From Streptomyces sp. GSL17-111 (lineage in GTDB: Bacteria; Actinomycetota; Actinomycetes; Streptomycetales; Streptomycetaceae), in assembly GCF_037911585.1 (NCBI RefSeq), contig NZ_JBAJNS010000001.1, forward strand, positions 1,239,001 to 1,303,000: a stretch of 64,000 bases of DNA, read 5' to 3'. The first letter of the stretch is position 1. Every line of letters starts with the position of its first letter. The notes under the pieces were generated by a model. The model saw only the letters and a list, made by a program, of their open reading frames with translations. It had not been told where the DNA came from and searched no databases. Position numbers and translations under genes: made by a program. Below are positions 25,965 to 36,819 of the stretch, one piece after another.

Positions 25965-26128
25965 GTCGTGAACAACGAGCCGGAACCACCGAGTGTTCCG
26001 ATTACGGGGTCATTCCCAATAATTTGCACGTACCAGTCAGTTCTGTGCATGCGGTGTTCCCGGACGCACGGATCCGGACGCGACCGCGCACACAGGCGGC
26101 CGGTACCGACCGTGGCATACCGACCGCC

Positions 26129-26160
26129 GACGCGCCCGCCTCCCGAAGGGCGGGCGCGTC
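26129..26160 (-). terminator. Terminator after proS
   Basis: GACGCGCCCGCC (26129-26140) pairs perfectly with GGCGGGCGCGTC (26149-26160), 12 bp with an 8-base loop, ten bases after the proS stop. Confidence 0.8.
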
Positions 26161-26169
26161 GGGCGTCGG

Positions 26170-27585
26170 CTAGTAGGAGCGGGCGATGAGCGCCAGAGTG
26201 CCGGGGGCATCGTCGCTGTCCGGCACCGAGCCGTCCTCGAGGTGCAGGCAGCGGACCGTCAACGCCTGCTCCGCCAGCCGCGCCTCGCCCTCGGGGCCCA
26301 GGTCGGACCACGGCATCCGCGCCCAGCCGCCGGCGAGAGCCACCTCGGCCGCCTCCTGCTCGGTGCGGACGTCGGTCGTGTTCGCCTCGCGCCGCTCCCG
26401 GGACTCCCGCAGGAGCTGCGCCTGGTCGTCCTCCAGGACCTTCGGCAGCAGCTCGGCCAGGGCGTCCAGCCGGACGGGCTCCTTGCCTCCGGGGATGCGC
26501 CGGGCCAGCATCGCCGTGCCGTTCTCCAGGTCGCGCGGGCCGATCTCGATGCGGACCGGGACGCCCTTGAGCTCCCAGTCCACGGCACGGCGCCCGAAAG
26601 GCGTGTCGGTGCGGTCGTCGACCTGCACCCGGATCCCGGCGGCCGCCAGCCGGTCGCCGACCTCGTGGACCTTGGCGAGCACCGCGTCGTCGCCCTTGAT
26701 CGCGAGGACGACGGCCTGGACGTGCGCCAGCCTCGGCGGCACGCGCAGCCCGTTGTCGTCGCCGTGGCTCATGATCAGACCGCCGACCATGCGCGTCGAG
26801 ACGCCCCACGACGTCTGCCAGACGAGCTGCTGGTCGCCGTCCTTGGACAGGTACTTGGTGTCGAACGCCTTCGCGAAGTTCTGGCCCAGCTCGTGGCTGG
26901 TGCCCATCTGCAGGGCCTTGCCGTCCCGCATCATGCCTTCGAGCGTGAGGGTGTTGATCGCACCGGCGAAACGTTCCCGGGCGGTCTTGCGGCCGACGGC
27001 CACGTCGATGCCGAGGACGTTCACGATGAAGTCGCGGTAGACCTCGCGGTGGATCAGCGCGGCGTAGTCCCGGGCGTCCTCGTAGGTGGCGTGCGCCGTG
27101 TGGCCCTCCTGCCAGAGGAACTCACTCGTTCGGAGGAAGACCCGCGGACGCATTTCCCAGCGGACGACGTTCGCCCACTGGTTGATGAGAAGCGGCAGGT
27201 CGCGGTAGCTCTGGACCCACTTCGAGAAGTACTCGTTGATGATCGTTTCGGACGTGGGCCGGACGACGACCGGTTCGTCCAGTTCCTTGCCGCCTCCGTG
27301 CGTCACGACGGCCAGCTCGGGCGCGAAGCCCTCGACGTGCTCGGCCTCGCGCGTCAGGTACGACTGCGGGATGAACATCGGGAAGTAGGCGTTCTCGGCG
27401 CCGGCGGCCTTGATCCGCAGGTCGACCTCGCTCTGCATGCGCTCCCAGAGCCCGTACCCGTACGGTCGGATGACCATGGTGCCGCGCACCGGGCCGTTGT
27501 CGGCCAGTTCGGCCTTGTTGATCACGTCCTGGTACCAGCGCGGGAAGTCGTCCGCCTGGGGGGTGAGTACGGGAGCCTTTGCCAT
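26170..27585 (-). CDS. proS: Prolyl-tRNA synthetase, archaeal/eukaryotic type
   Basis: 471 aa from the ATG at 27585; another ATG lies three codons upstream, and no clear Shine-Dalgarno distinguishes them. Class II motifs: RGTMVIRPYGYGLWERMQ (motif 1 region), VVRPTSETIINEYFS and RTSEFLWQEGHTAHAT (motif 2 region), and a late motif 3. The short length, lack of the ~180-residue bacterial editing insert and the C-terminal Tyr mark the archaeal/eukaryotic subclass often found in actinobacteria. It charges tRNA-Pro. Confidence 0.93.
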   Translation of the reverse strand: MAKAPVLTPQADDFPRWYQDVINKAELADNGPVRGTMVIRPYGYGLWERMQSEVDLRIKAAGAENAYFPMFIPQSYLTREAEHVEGFAPELAVVTHGGGKELDEPVVVRPTSETIINEYFSKWVQSYRDLPLLINQWANVVRWEMRPRVFLRTSEFLWQEGHTAHATYEDARDYAALIHREVYRDFIVNVLGIDVAVGRKTARERFAGAINTLTLEGMMRDGKALQMGTSHELGQNFAKAFDTKYLSKDGDQQLVWQTSWGVSTRMVGGLIMSHGDDNGLRVPPRLAHVQAVVLAIKGDDAVLAKVHEVGDRLAAAGIRVQVDDRTDTPFGRRAVDWELKGVPVRIEIGPRDLENGTAMLARRIPGGKEPVRLDALAELLPKVLEDDQAQLLRESRERREANTTDVRTEQEAAEVALAGGWARMPWSDLGPEGEARLAEQALTVRCLHLEDGSVPDSDDAPGTLALIARSY

Positions 27586-27850
27586 GGCGCGCATGTTACG
27601 GCGACGCGCAGGCAAACCGTGAATCGGTGGGGCCCGCGCACCTCTGGAGCGGCCGAAAGTTCGGTCTTCCGTCCGCCAAGTCCACTGGACGCCGGGAGCG
27701 ATCGGCAGTTCCCTGGCATAGGGCGCGCGCTCCCGCGCACACCCAGGGAGCACCGCACCACCCCGGGGGGCCGGTGCACGCCGCGCGGCACAGCGCGGGT
27801 GACGGACGAAAGACGGCACAGACGGACACGCGGACCGGATAGGGGCGCCT

Positions 27851-28648
27851 GTGATGACAGCGACGTTCATGCCTCAGCACCTGCCACGCGCAGCCCGCGA
27901 CTGGGCGGAGATCCAGGAGCGGATGCTCGTTCCGCTCTACGAGGCGGTGTACGACCGCCTGGAGGTCGGCCCGCACACCCGGCTGCTGGGCCTGGGGTGC
28001 GGTTCCGGACTCGCCCTGCTGCTCGCGGCGGGCCGGGGCGCCGAGGTCACCGGCATGGATACGGACGAGCACCGGCTGTCGCTCGCCCGGGCCCGGCTCC
28101 TCGCCGAGCCCCAGTGGGGCGCACGGACGTACCCCGTGCGGCTGGCGCACGGCAGCCCGTCGAGCCGGACGGCGCCCGAGGGCGCTCCGCACAACCTCAT
28201 CACGGCCTTCGACTCCCGGCCCGGCGCGGCGACGCTGGCCGCGGCGGCCCGGCACGCCGACCGGGGCAGCGCCGTGGTGCTGGCCGACTGGGGTCCGGCG
28301 GAGCGCTGTGCGGCCACGCCCGCGCTGCGGATCGCCACCCGACTGGCGGAGCCGCGGACGCACGCCTCGGGCTGGCAGCCGCGCGGCCGCGACGACCTGG
28401 AGAACCTGGCCCGGCAGGCCGGGCTGCGGCCGGACGGCTCGGGCCGGGTGTCGTGCCCGTTCGGCTACGCGGACCTGGACAGCGCCGTACGCGGCCTGCT
28501 GTCGACCGGCTTCTACGCGGCGGCCGTGCGGGCCACCGACGAGGTGCAGGTCAGCAAGGAGCTGACGGAGGCGCTGCACCCGCACGTGCGCCCCGACGGG
28601 ACGGTGTGGCTCCCGAACCTCTTCCGGTACGTCATCGCACGGGTCTGA
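27851..28648 (+). CDS. SAM-dependent methyltransferase, class I
   Basis: 265 aa from a GTG directly followed by an ATG, so the start is uncertain by one codon. The Rossmann SAM-binding glycine motif is LLGLGCGSGLALLLAA (about 43-58), with the acidic residue of motif 2 in VTGMDTDEHR. The C-terminal half has features of small-molecule methyltransferases but no substrate signature. It is divergent from proS and convergent with ffh. Function unknown. Confidence 0.75.
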   Translation: MMTATFMPQHLPRAARDWAEIQERMLVPLYEAVYDRLEVGPHTRLLGLGCGSGLALLLAAGRGAEVTGMDTDEHRLSLARARLLAEPQWGARTYPVRLAHGSPSSRTAPEGAPHNLITAFDSRPGAATLAAAARHADRGSAVVLADWGPAERCAATPALRIATRLAEPRTHASGWQPRGRDDLENLARQAGLRPDGSGRVSCPFGYADLDSAVRGLLSTGFYAAAVRATDEVQVSKELTEALHPHVRPDGTVWLPNLFRYVIARV

Positions 28649-28735
28649 ACGCGCGGCGCCGCCGGGCGACGCCGCGGGCCGGTCACCGCGGCCCGGCCCG
28701 CTCCCGTCTCACCCGGACGGCCCAGCCGCCCACCG

Positions 28736-30301
28736 TCACTTCGGCGGCAGCAGGTCGCGGAACTCCTTGGGCAGCTCGAAGTCCTCCGGCGCCTGGCCGG
28801 CGCCGGGCAGACCGAAGGCGCCGCCGTTCCCGTCGCCCTCGCGCCGGGCGGCCGCGGCCTGCTCCTCCTGCCGACGCTTCATCGGGTTGCCCGACTGGCG
28901 CTTGCCCTTGCCCTTCTTCTGCTGCTTGGCCTTCTTCTTGGCCCCACCCCCCATGCCCGGCATCCCCGGCATGCCTGGCATCCCGGGCATGCCGCCGCCC
29001 TGGGCCATGCGGGACATCATCTTGCGGGCCTCGAAGAACCGCTCCACCAGGTTCTTCACGGCGCTGACGTCCACGCCCGAACCCCGGGCGATCCGGGCCC
29101 GGCGGGAACCGTTGATGATCGTGGGGTCGTGGCGCTCACCGGGCGTCATCGACTTGATGATGGCGGCGGTGCGGTCGACGTCCCGCTCGTCGAGGTTGTT
29201 GATCTGGTCCTTCATCTGGCCCATCCCCGGCATCATGCCGAGCAGCTTGGAGATCGAGCCCATCTTGCGGACCTGCTCCATCTGGGACAGGAAGTCGTCG
29301 AGGGTGAACTCCTTGGGGCCCTTCGCCAGCTTGGCGGCCATCTTCTCGGCCTCTTGCTGGCTGAAGGTCTGCTCGGCCTTCTCGATGAGGCTGAGCACGT
29401 CCCCCATCCCGAGGATCCGGGACGCCATCCGGTCCGGGTGGAAGGCGTCGAAGTCGTCCAGCTTCTCGCCGTTGGACGCGAACATGATCTGCCGGCCGGT
29501 GACCTGCGCGATGGACAGCGCCGCACCACCACGGGCGTCACCGTCGAGCTTGGACAGCACCACGCCGTCGAAGCCGACGCCGTCCCGGAAGGCCTCGGCG
29601 GTGTGGACGGCGTCCTGACCGATCATCGCGTCGACCACGAACAGCGTCTCGTTCGGCCGCACCGCGTCCCGGATGTCCGCCGCCTGCCGCATCATCTCCT
29701 GGTCGATGCCCAGGCGGCCGGCGGTGTCCACCACGACGACGTCGTACTGCTTGGTCCGCGCGTACTCGATGGAGTCCTTGGCGACCTGCACCGGGTTTCC
29801 GACGCCGTTGCCCGGCTCGGGGGCGTAGACGCCCACACCGGCCCGCTCGGCGACGACCGTGAGCTGGCCGACGGCGTTGGGCCGCTGGAGGTCACAGGCG
29901 ACGAGCAGCGGCGTGTGGCCCTTGCCCTTGAGCCACTGGCCGAGCTTTCCGGCCAGTGTCGTCTTACCGGCGCCCTGGAGGCCGGCGAGCATGATGACCG
30001 TCGGGCCCTGCTTGGCGAAGCGCAGCTGGCGGGTCTCGCCGCCGAGGATGCCCACCAGCTCCTCGTTGACGATCTTGATGACCTGCTGGGCGGGGTTGAG
30101 GGCCTTGGAGACCTCCGCCCCCTGGGCCCGCTCCTTGACCTGCTTGATGAAGGCCCGTACGACGGGCAGCGCGACGTCGGCCTCCAGCAGGGCGATGCGG
30201 ATCTCGCGCGCCGTGGCGTCGATGTCCTCCTGGCTCAGGCGGCCCTTGCCCCTGAGGTTCTTGAAGGTTGCTGCGAGGCGATCGGAAAGGGTGTCGAACA
30301 C
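28736..30301 (-). CDS. ffh: Signal recognition particle protein Ffh (SRP54)
   Basis: 521 aa from a GTG. The NG domain has G1 GLQGAGKTTLAGKLG (about 106), DTAGRL and TKLDGDARGGAAL. The M domain contains the Met-rich signal-peptide groove and the RNA-binding segment RRARIARGSGVDV. The tail includes four tandem MPG units (MPGMPGMPGMPG) and a Lys-rich stretch. With SRP RNA it targets nascent membrane proteins to FtsY, whose gene lies 7 kb away. Confidence 0.97.
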   Translation of the reverse strand: MFDTLSDRLAATFKNLRGKGRLSQEDIDATAREIRIALLEADVALPVVRAFIKQVKERAQGAEVSKALNPAQQVIKIVNEELVGILGGETRQLRFAKQGPTVIMLAGLQGAGKTTLAGKLGQWLKGKGHTPLLVACDLQRPNAVGQLTVVAERAGVGVYAPEPGNGVGNPVQVAKDSIEYARTKQYDVVVVDTAGRLGIDQEMMRQAADIRDAVRPNETLFVVDAMIGQDAVHTAEAFRDGVGFDGVVLSKLDGDARGGAALSIAQVTGRQIMFASNGEKLDDFDAFHPDRMASRILGMGDVLSLIEKAEQTFSQQEAEKMAAKLAKGPKEFTLDDFLSQMEQVRKMGSISKLLGMMPGMGQMKDQINNLDERDVDRTAAIIKSMTPGERHDPTIINGSRRARIARGSGVDVSAVKNLVERFFEARKMMSRMAQGGGMPGMPGMPGMPGMGGGAKKKAKQQKKGKGKRQSGNPMKRRQEEQAAAARREGDGNGGAFGLPGAGQAPEDFELPKEFRDLLPPK

Positions 30302-30481
30302 GGCGGTCGCGAATCCTCACGTACATCGGTGCCGGCGGTCAGTCGTGCCGCGGTGTCCCGGTCGGCTGTGCACCGGCGGGGGCGTCGCGACACGCACCGA
30401 CCAAGGGTATCCGCACCGTACGGCAACGGTCAGCCGCCTGTGGACAGCTCCGTGACCGAGCGGGGCGGCGCGCCGCCCCGC

Positions 30482-32926
30482 TCAGCCGCCCAGCGAGCCC
30501 TGTACCGCGCGGGCCAGCTCCTCGGCGGCGGTCCGCGGCAGCGGCGCGCCCGTGCCGTCGGTGACGTAGAAGGCGTCCACGGCGTTGGCCCCCAGGGTGC
30601 TGACGTGGGCGCTGCGCACGGTGACGCCCGCCTCCTCCAGGGCCCGGCCGATGCCGTGCAGCAGCCCCGACGCGTCCTGGGCGCGCACCTCGATGACGGT
30701 GGCCCGCGCGGAACCGTCCGGGGCGACCGTGACGCGCGGCGGCGGGGCCTGGAGCCCGCGACGCCTGCCCCGGTAGGCCTTCTCCCGCTCAACGAGCCTT
30801 GCGGCCACGTCCAGGGTGCCCTCCAGGGCCCGGCGGAGGTCCGCGCGCAACCGGTCGGCGGCGGGCAGGGAGCCGTACTCGGCGGCGACCCGCCAGGTCA
30901 GCAGGAGCACCGGACCCTCCCCCACCGGGTCGGCTCGGGTCAGCTCCGCGGCCCGTACCGTCAGCCGGTGCAGCGCGAGGACGCCGGCCACGGCGGACAG
31001 CGCCCGGGGATGTCCGGGCAGGGCGACCAGCAACTCGACGCCGACGGGCTCACCGGCCGCGTCGGCGTCCGGGCCTTCGGGACGCGTCCGCAGGGTGAGC
31101 ACCGGGCCACGGGTGCGCGCCGCCTCCACGGCGAGCCGTTCCGCCTCGGCGCCGAGCTCGGCGGGCTCCGCCTCGCCGGAGTGCGGCGGGGCCTCACCGG
31201 CCAGGACGGCGGCGGTACGCCGGGCGAGGTCGGTGACGAGGGCGTCCCGCCAGGCCGACCAGGCCGCAGGCCCGGTGGCCAGCGCGTCGGCCTCGGTCAG
31301 GGCGTGCAGCAGTTCCAGGGTGCCGGGGGCGCCGACGGCCTCCGCCACGGCGCTGACGGTCGCCGGGTCGTCCAGGTCCCGGCGGGTCGCCGTCTCCACG
31401 AGCAGCAGGTGGTGCCGGACGAGCGTGGCCAGGACGTCGGCGTCGGCCGGCGGGAAACCGATGCGCGCCGCCATGTCCCGGGCGATCGTCTCCCCGGCCA
31501 CGGAGTGGTCGCCCGGCCAGCCCTTGCCGATGTCGTGCAGGAGCGCGCCGACCAGGAGGAGGTCGGGGCGCTGGACGCGGCGGGTCAGCGCGGACGCCTG
31601 CACCGCGGCCTCCACCAGGTGGCGGTCCACGGTCCAGCGGTGCACGGCGTTGCGCTGCGGCCGGCAGCGCACCCGCTCCCAGTCGGGCAGGAGCGCCGTG
31701 ACGAGCCCCTCGGCCTCCAGCGCCTCCCAGACGGGGACGGCGTCCGGCCCGGCGCCGAGCAGGGTGACGAGGAGTTCGCGGGCCTCGGCGGGCCAGGGCA
31801 CGGGCAGCGGAGCGGCGTCCCGGGCGAGCCGCCGTGCGGTGGCCAGGGCGAGCGGAAGCCCGGCCTGGGCGGCCGCGGCGGCGGCGCGCAGCACCAGGCA
31901 GGGGTCGCGGTCGGGACGGGCGGTGCGGGCCAGGACGACCTCGCCGTCCTGCTCGACGACGCCCTCGGCGAGCGGTGTGCGCTCCGGAGCCTGGTGACGC
32001 GCCTCCCGGCGCGTCACCAGGGAGCGCAGGCCCCGTTTCGCGCTGCGGGCCTTGAGCACCCGCCCGACCTCGCGCCAGGTGACGTCCTGCGCGTAGGTCA
32101 GCGTGCGCCCGGCCTCGTAGACCTGCCGCAGGAGGGCGTCCGCACCGTGCACGCCGAGGGCGTCGGCCACCTGGTCCTGGTCCTGGAGGGCGAGCCGGTC
32201 GGTGCCCCGGCCGGTGGTCAGGTGGAGTGCGTCCCGGACGTCGAGCAGCGTGCCGCGCGCGGCGGCCAGGCCCTCGCGCGGGGCGTCGGCCAGCCAGGAC
32301 GCGGCGACGGCGCGCAGCGCGGTGGCGTCGCGCAGCCCACCCCGGGCCTCCTTGAGGTCGGGTTCGAGCAGGTACGGCAGCTCACCGTGGCGTTCGGCAC
32401 GCTCGTGGCCCAGTTCACGCAGCTCGGGCAGGCGGCGCGGGGCGTGGGCCCGCCACTGGGCGAACTGCTCCGTGCGCAGGACGGCGGTGAGCGCGGCGTC
32501 ACCGGCGACGTGCCGGGCGTCGAGCAGGCCGAGCTGCACCTTGAGGTCGTCGGCCGCCGTCCTGCGAGCCTCGGCGGGCGTGCGGACGGCGTGGTCGAGG
32601 TCGAGGCCCTGGTCCCACACGGGGTACCAGATCCGGTCGGCGAGGGTGGCGAGCGCGCCCGGGTCCAGCGTGCCGTCGTGCAGGAGCAGCAGGTCCAGGT
32701 CGCTGCGGGGCGACAGTTCGCGCCGCCCGTACCCGCCGACCGCGACCAGGGCGACGCCGGCGGGCGCCCCGGCCATGAGGCGGGCCAGCCAGGCGTCGGT
32801 GAGGGAGGCGAGCGCCGCACGGCGCGGCGGCCCGGACCGCGTCCCCTGGAGGAGACGCAGCCGGGCCGCCGCGTAGCCGTCGCCGGGTTCCGTCCTGCCG
32901 GTCGTGTCCGTGGTCTCGGCCGTCAT
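30482..32926 (-). CDS. glnD: [Protein-PII] uridylyltransferase/adenylyltransferase GlnD
   Basis: 814 aa from the ATG at 32926 after a GGGGAA Shine-Dalgarno; an upstream GTG would add ten residues. The nucleotidyltransferase site reads GGYGRRELSPRSDLDLLLLHDG. A central HD domain contains LLHDIGKGWPGDHS, and two ACT domains end the protein. In streptomycetes the equivalent enzyme adenylylates PII at Tyr51. Third gene of amtB-glnK-glnD, 89 bp after glnK. Confidence 0.94.
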   Translation of the reverse strand: MTAETTDTTGRTEPGDGYAAARLRLLQGTRSGPPRRAALASLTDAWLARLMAGAPAGVALVAVGGYGRRELSPRSDLDLLLLHDGTLDPGALATLADRIWYPVWDQGLDLDHAVRTPAEARRTAADDLKVQLGLLDARHVAGDAALTAVLRTEQFAQWRAHAPRRLPELRELGHERAERHGELPYLLEPDLKEARGGLRDATALRAVAASWLADAPREGLAAARGTLLDVRDALHLTTGRGTDRLALQDQDQVADALGVHGADALLRQVYEAGRTLTYAQDVTWREVGRVLKARSAKRGLRSLVTRREARHQAPERTPLAEGVVEQDGEVVLARTARPDRDPCLVLRAAAAAAQAGLPLALATARRLARDAAPLPVPWPAEARELLVTLLGAGPDAVPVWEALEAEGLVTALLPDWERVRCRPQRNAVHRWTVDRHLVEAAVQASALTRRVQRPDLLLVGALLHDIGKGWPGDHSVAGETIARDMAARIGFPPADADVLATLVRHHLLLVETATRRDLDDPATVSAVAEAVGAPGTLELLHALTEADALATGPAAWSAWRDALVTDLARRTAAVLAGEAPPHSGEAEPAELGAEAERLAVEAARTRGPVLTLRTRPEGPDADAAGEPVGVELLVALPGHPRALSAVAGVLALHRLTVRAAELTRADPVGEGPVLLLTWRVAAEYGSLPAADRLRADLRRALEGTLDVAARLVEREKAYRGRRRGLQAPPPRVTVAPDGSARATVIEVRAQDASGLLHGIGRALEEAGVTVRSAHVSTLGANAVDAFYVTDGTGAPLPRTAAEELARAVQGSLGG

Positions 32927-33015
32927 GCGGTTCCCCACTCCCGTGGTCGTCGTCACTGAGTGTCAGCCCGCCGACGGCATCGGCGGCGGCGCCGGTGTTC
33001 GGGGCGCGGACGGCG

Positions 33016-34649
<1,634 letters not shown>

Positions 34650-35016
34650 TGTGGACGTCTCCTCGTGTCACGACCCGTGGGGGAGGGCTCTGGGGCTGGG
34701 GATGTCCCACAGCGTGCTGGCGCGCGGTTTCCTGTGATGCGCCTCGCTGTTTCGCAGCCGTGACGAAGAAGGCGGCTGTGTTACGTCCGCATGAACGGGG
34801 GAACCGGCCGGTGCTCACACGCCCGGCGCCGGGCCCGTTACGCCCGGATACGCCCGTCCGGGTGCGGCCGGGCGGAAACGAGCAGGCCGGCCGCGCCCCC
34901 GCCCGGGGACCTGACGTGGAGGAGCCGTGTCGGGTGCTGAGGGGCGGGCGCGCGGCCGGCGGTCCTACGGGGGTGCGGCCGGCGGGCGGTGTAGACGACC
35001 GCGACCGTCCGGGACG
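34650..35016. other. amtB leader and nsdA 3' flank
   Basis: 367 bases. The left part holds the amtB leader and GlnR operator. The part from about 34780 to 35016 is downstream of nsdA; I see no gene and no strong terminator hairpin in it. Confidence 0.45.
34727..34764 (-). promoter_or_regulatory. GlnR-type operator upstream of amtB
   Basis: On the minus strand the sequence reads GTCAC-n6-GAAAC-n6-GCGCA-n6-GAAAC, with each pair separated by exactly six bases. This matches the Streptomyces GlnR consensus gTnAc-n6-GaAAc repeated twice. It lies 78 bases before the amtB start, suitable for activation of amtB-glnK-glnD under nitrogen limitation. Confidence 0.8.
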
Positions 35017-36528
35017 TCAGACGGCGATCGCGGCTTCGGCGGTGGGCAGCTCGCCCGGCAGCCGTTCGGCGAGGGCGGCGATCTCGGCGACATCGGCGAA
35101 CTCGCGGCGGGCGCTGCTGGCCGTCTTCCTGATGCGGGTGTTGACGCGCTCCGAGCGCAGCCGCTTGGCGACGTCGATCGCCTGCCCGGTCCGCGCGGCG
35201 CACGCGTCCGGCTCCCGGCGCAGCAGGTGCACGGTGGCGAGCCCGACCAGGTTGAGGGCGAAGGACCGGTGCGGCCCCTGGCTCACCCGGACGCACTCCT
35301 GGCCGAACAGCCGTACCGCCTTCTCCATGGGCTTCAGCGCGAGGGACGCGTAGGTGTGGCTGCGCCCCGCGACGTAGGCGAGGTCGCGGTAGGAGTGCGC
35401 GTTCTCCGCGTTCAGCTCGGCCTCGGAGAAGAAGGAGATCCAGTCGGGCTCGGCCTCCTGCGCCGGGTCCGCGTCGGCGAACGTCTCCTCGGCGAGCCGG
35501 ACGGCACGGTGGCACTGTTTGGGCTGGCCGAGGTTGGCGTGCGCGCGCGCCTCCATGGCGTACAGCATGGCCTGCGTCCGGGCCGTGGCCCCGTCGCGAC
35601 CGCCGTACTGGGCGAGGTGGATGAGTTCCAGGGCGTCGTCGGGCCGGTTCAGGTGGATCATCTGGCGTGCCATGTTCGACAGGACGTAGGAGCCGAACGG
35701 GCGGTCGCCGGCCTCCTTGGCCGCGTGCAGGGCCAGCACGAAGTACTTCTGCGCGGTGGGCTGGATGCCGACGTCGTAGCTCATCCAGCCGGCCAGCTCG
35801 GCGAGCTGGGCGGTGACGGAGAACAGCCGGGCCCGGACCGGCTCGGGCCGACTCTCCTGGAGCAGGTCGGTCACCTCGTGGAGCTGGCCGACCACGGCCT
35901 TGCGCCGCAGGCCGCCCCCGCACTGCGCGTCCCAGCCGCGGAACATCCGCGTCGTCTCCTCCAGCAACTCCAGCTCCGGCCCGGAGAGCGGCAGACCCCG
36001 CCGCTGACCCGGCTGATGGGGGACGACGGCCATCCCCCCGGCGTCCCCGGCGGGCCCGGGGGCGGGCACCAGCCAGCGCTGCATCGGCTCGATGAGGGCG
36101 GGACCCGCCGACATCGCCAGGGACGTGCCGAGGTAGCCGCGCCGCCCCAGCATGAGGTCGCTGCGGGAGAACTCGTTGATCATCGCCACCGTCTGCGGCC
36201 CGGCCCAGGGCAGGTCGACGCCGGAGGCCGCTGCCGTCTGCCGGGCCTGGCGCAGCCCCAGGTCCTCCACGGACACGACACAGCCGAAGCGCTCGGAGAA
36301 CAGTTCCGACAGGATGCGCGGGATCGGTTCGCGCGGCTGTTCCCCGTCCAGCCAGCGGCGCACCCGGGAGGTGTCCGTGCTGATGTGGTGGGCGCCCATC
36401 TCCCGCGCACGCCGGTTGACCTGGCGGGCCAACTCGCCCTTGGACCATCCGCTGCGCACGAACCACGAACGGAGCTGTTCGTTCGGGCGCTTCTCAGCCG
36501 AGCCGCCGCTGCCGCTGTTGCCGCCCAC
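35017..36528 (-). CDS. nsdA: NsdA-like negative regulator of antibiotic production and sporulation
   Basis: 503 aa from a GTG at 36528 (GGNSGSGGSAEKRP); the longer frame upstream is a shadow. The N-terminal ~100 residues carry a helix-turn-helix-like region (WFVRSGWSKGELARQVNRRAREMG, TSRVRRWLDGE). The rest is a helical, TPR-like repeat array. The match rests on my memory of NsdA and on its position between amtB and ftsY, which is the S. coelicolor nsdA location. Disruption there enhances antibiotic production and sporulation. No membrane segment. Confidence 0.82.
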   Translation of the reverse strand: MGGNSGSGGSAEKRPNEQLRSWFVRSGWSKGELARQVNRRAREMGAHHISTDTSRVRRWLDGEQPREPIPRILSELFSERFGCVVSVEDLGLRQARQTAAASGVDLPWAGPQTVAMINEFSRSDLMLGRRGYLGTSLAMSAGPALIEPMQRWLVPAPGPAGDAGGMAVVPHQPGQRRGLPLSGPELELLEETTRMFRGWDAQCGGGLRRKAVVGQLHEVTDLLQESRPEPVRARLFSVTAQLAELAGWMSYDVGIQPTAQKYFVLALHAAKEAGDRPFGSYVLSNMARQMIHLNRPDDALELIHLAQYGGRDGATARTQAMLYAMEARAHANLGQPKQCHRAVRLAEETFADADPAQEAEPDWISFFSEAELNAENAHSYRDLAYVAGRSHTYASLALKPMEKAVRLFGQECVRVSQGPHRSFALNLVGLATVHLLRREPDACAARTGQAIDVAKRLRSERVNTRIRKTASSARREFADVAEIAALAERLPGELPTAEAAIAV

Positions 36529-36819
36529 TGGAGGCCCCCAATTTCGTGAAGAAGAACGATGCCCGGTCCGTGCCCCCGTCATACCCCGGAACCGTGCCTG
36601 CTTGGTCACTGCGTCAACCGAAAGTAATCCTACGATCACCAGGGCGGCGAGGGGGAGACGGGAAACGCCACCATTCGCCACCCCTGCGGCAGACGCTAAC
36701 CGGAAGCACGCGCGCTTCACTTGCCCTACCGACATCACCACCCGGTCGAGTGACGCGCGGGGAAGGCGTACGTGCGGTGCACGGCGTAACCATCGGCCGG
36801 GAGACCCGTTGGAGGGAGC

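Noticed and set aside
30439..30447. TGTGGACAG near ffh as a DnaA box
   Set aside because: A single site one base away from consensus, without a partner at 18 bp; expected by chance at this length.
29129..32959. A 1276-codon open frame on the plus strand across ffh and glnD
   Set aside because: It is antisense to two unambiguous genes, and its composition (His/Gly/Asp/Val runs) is what the complementary strand of high-GC codons gives. The same applies to the long antisense frames opposite smc (41058-44204), proS (26242-29067) and recG (51770-55057).
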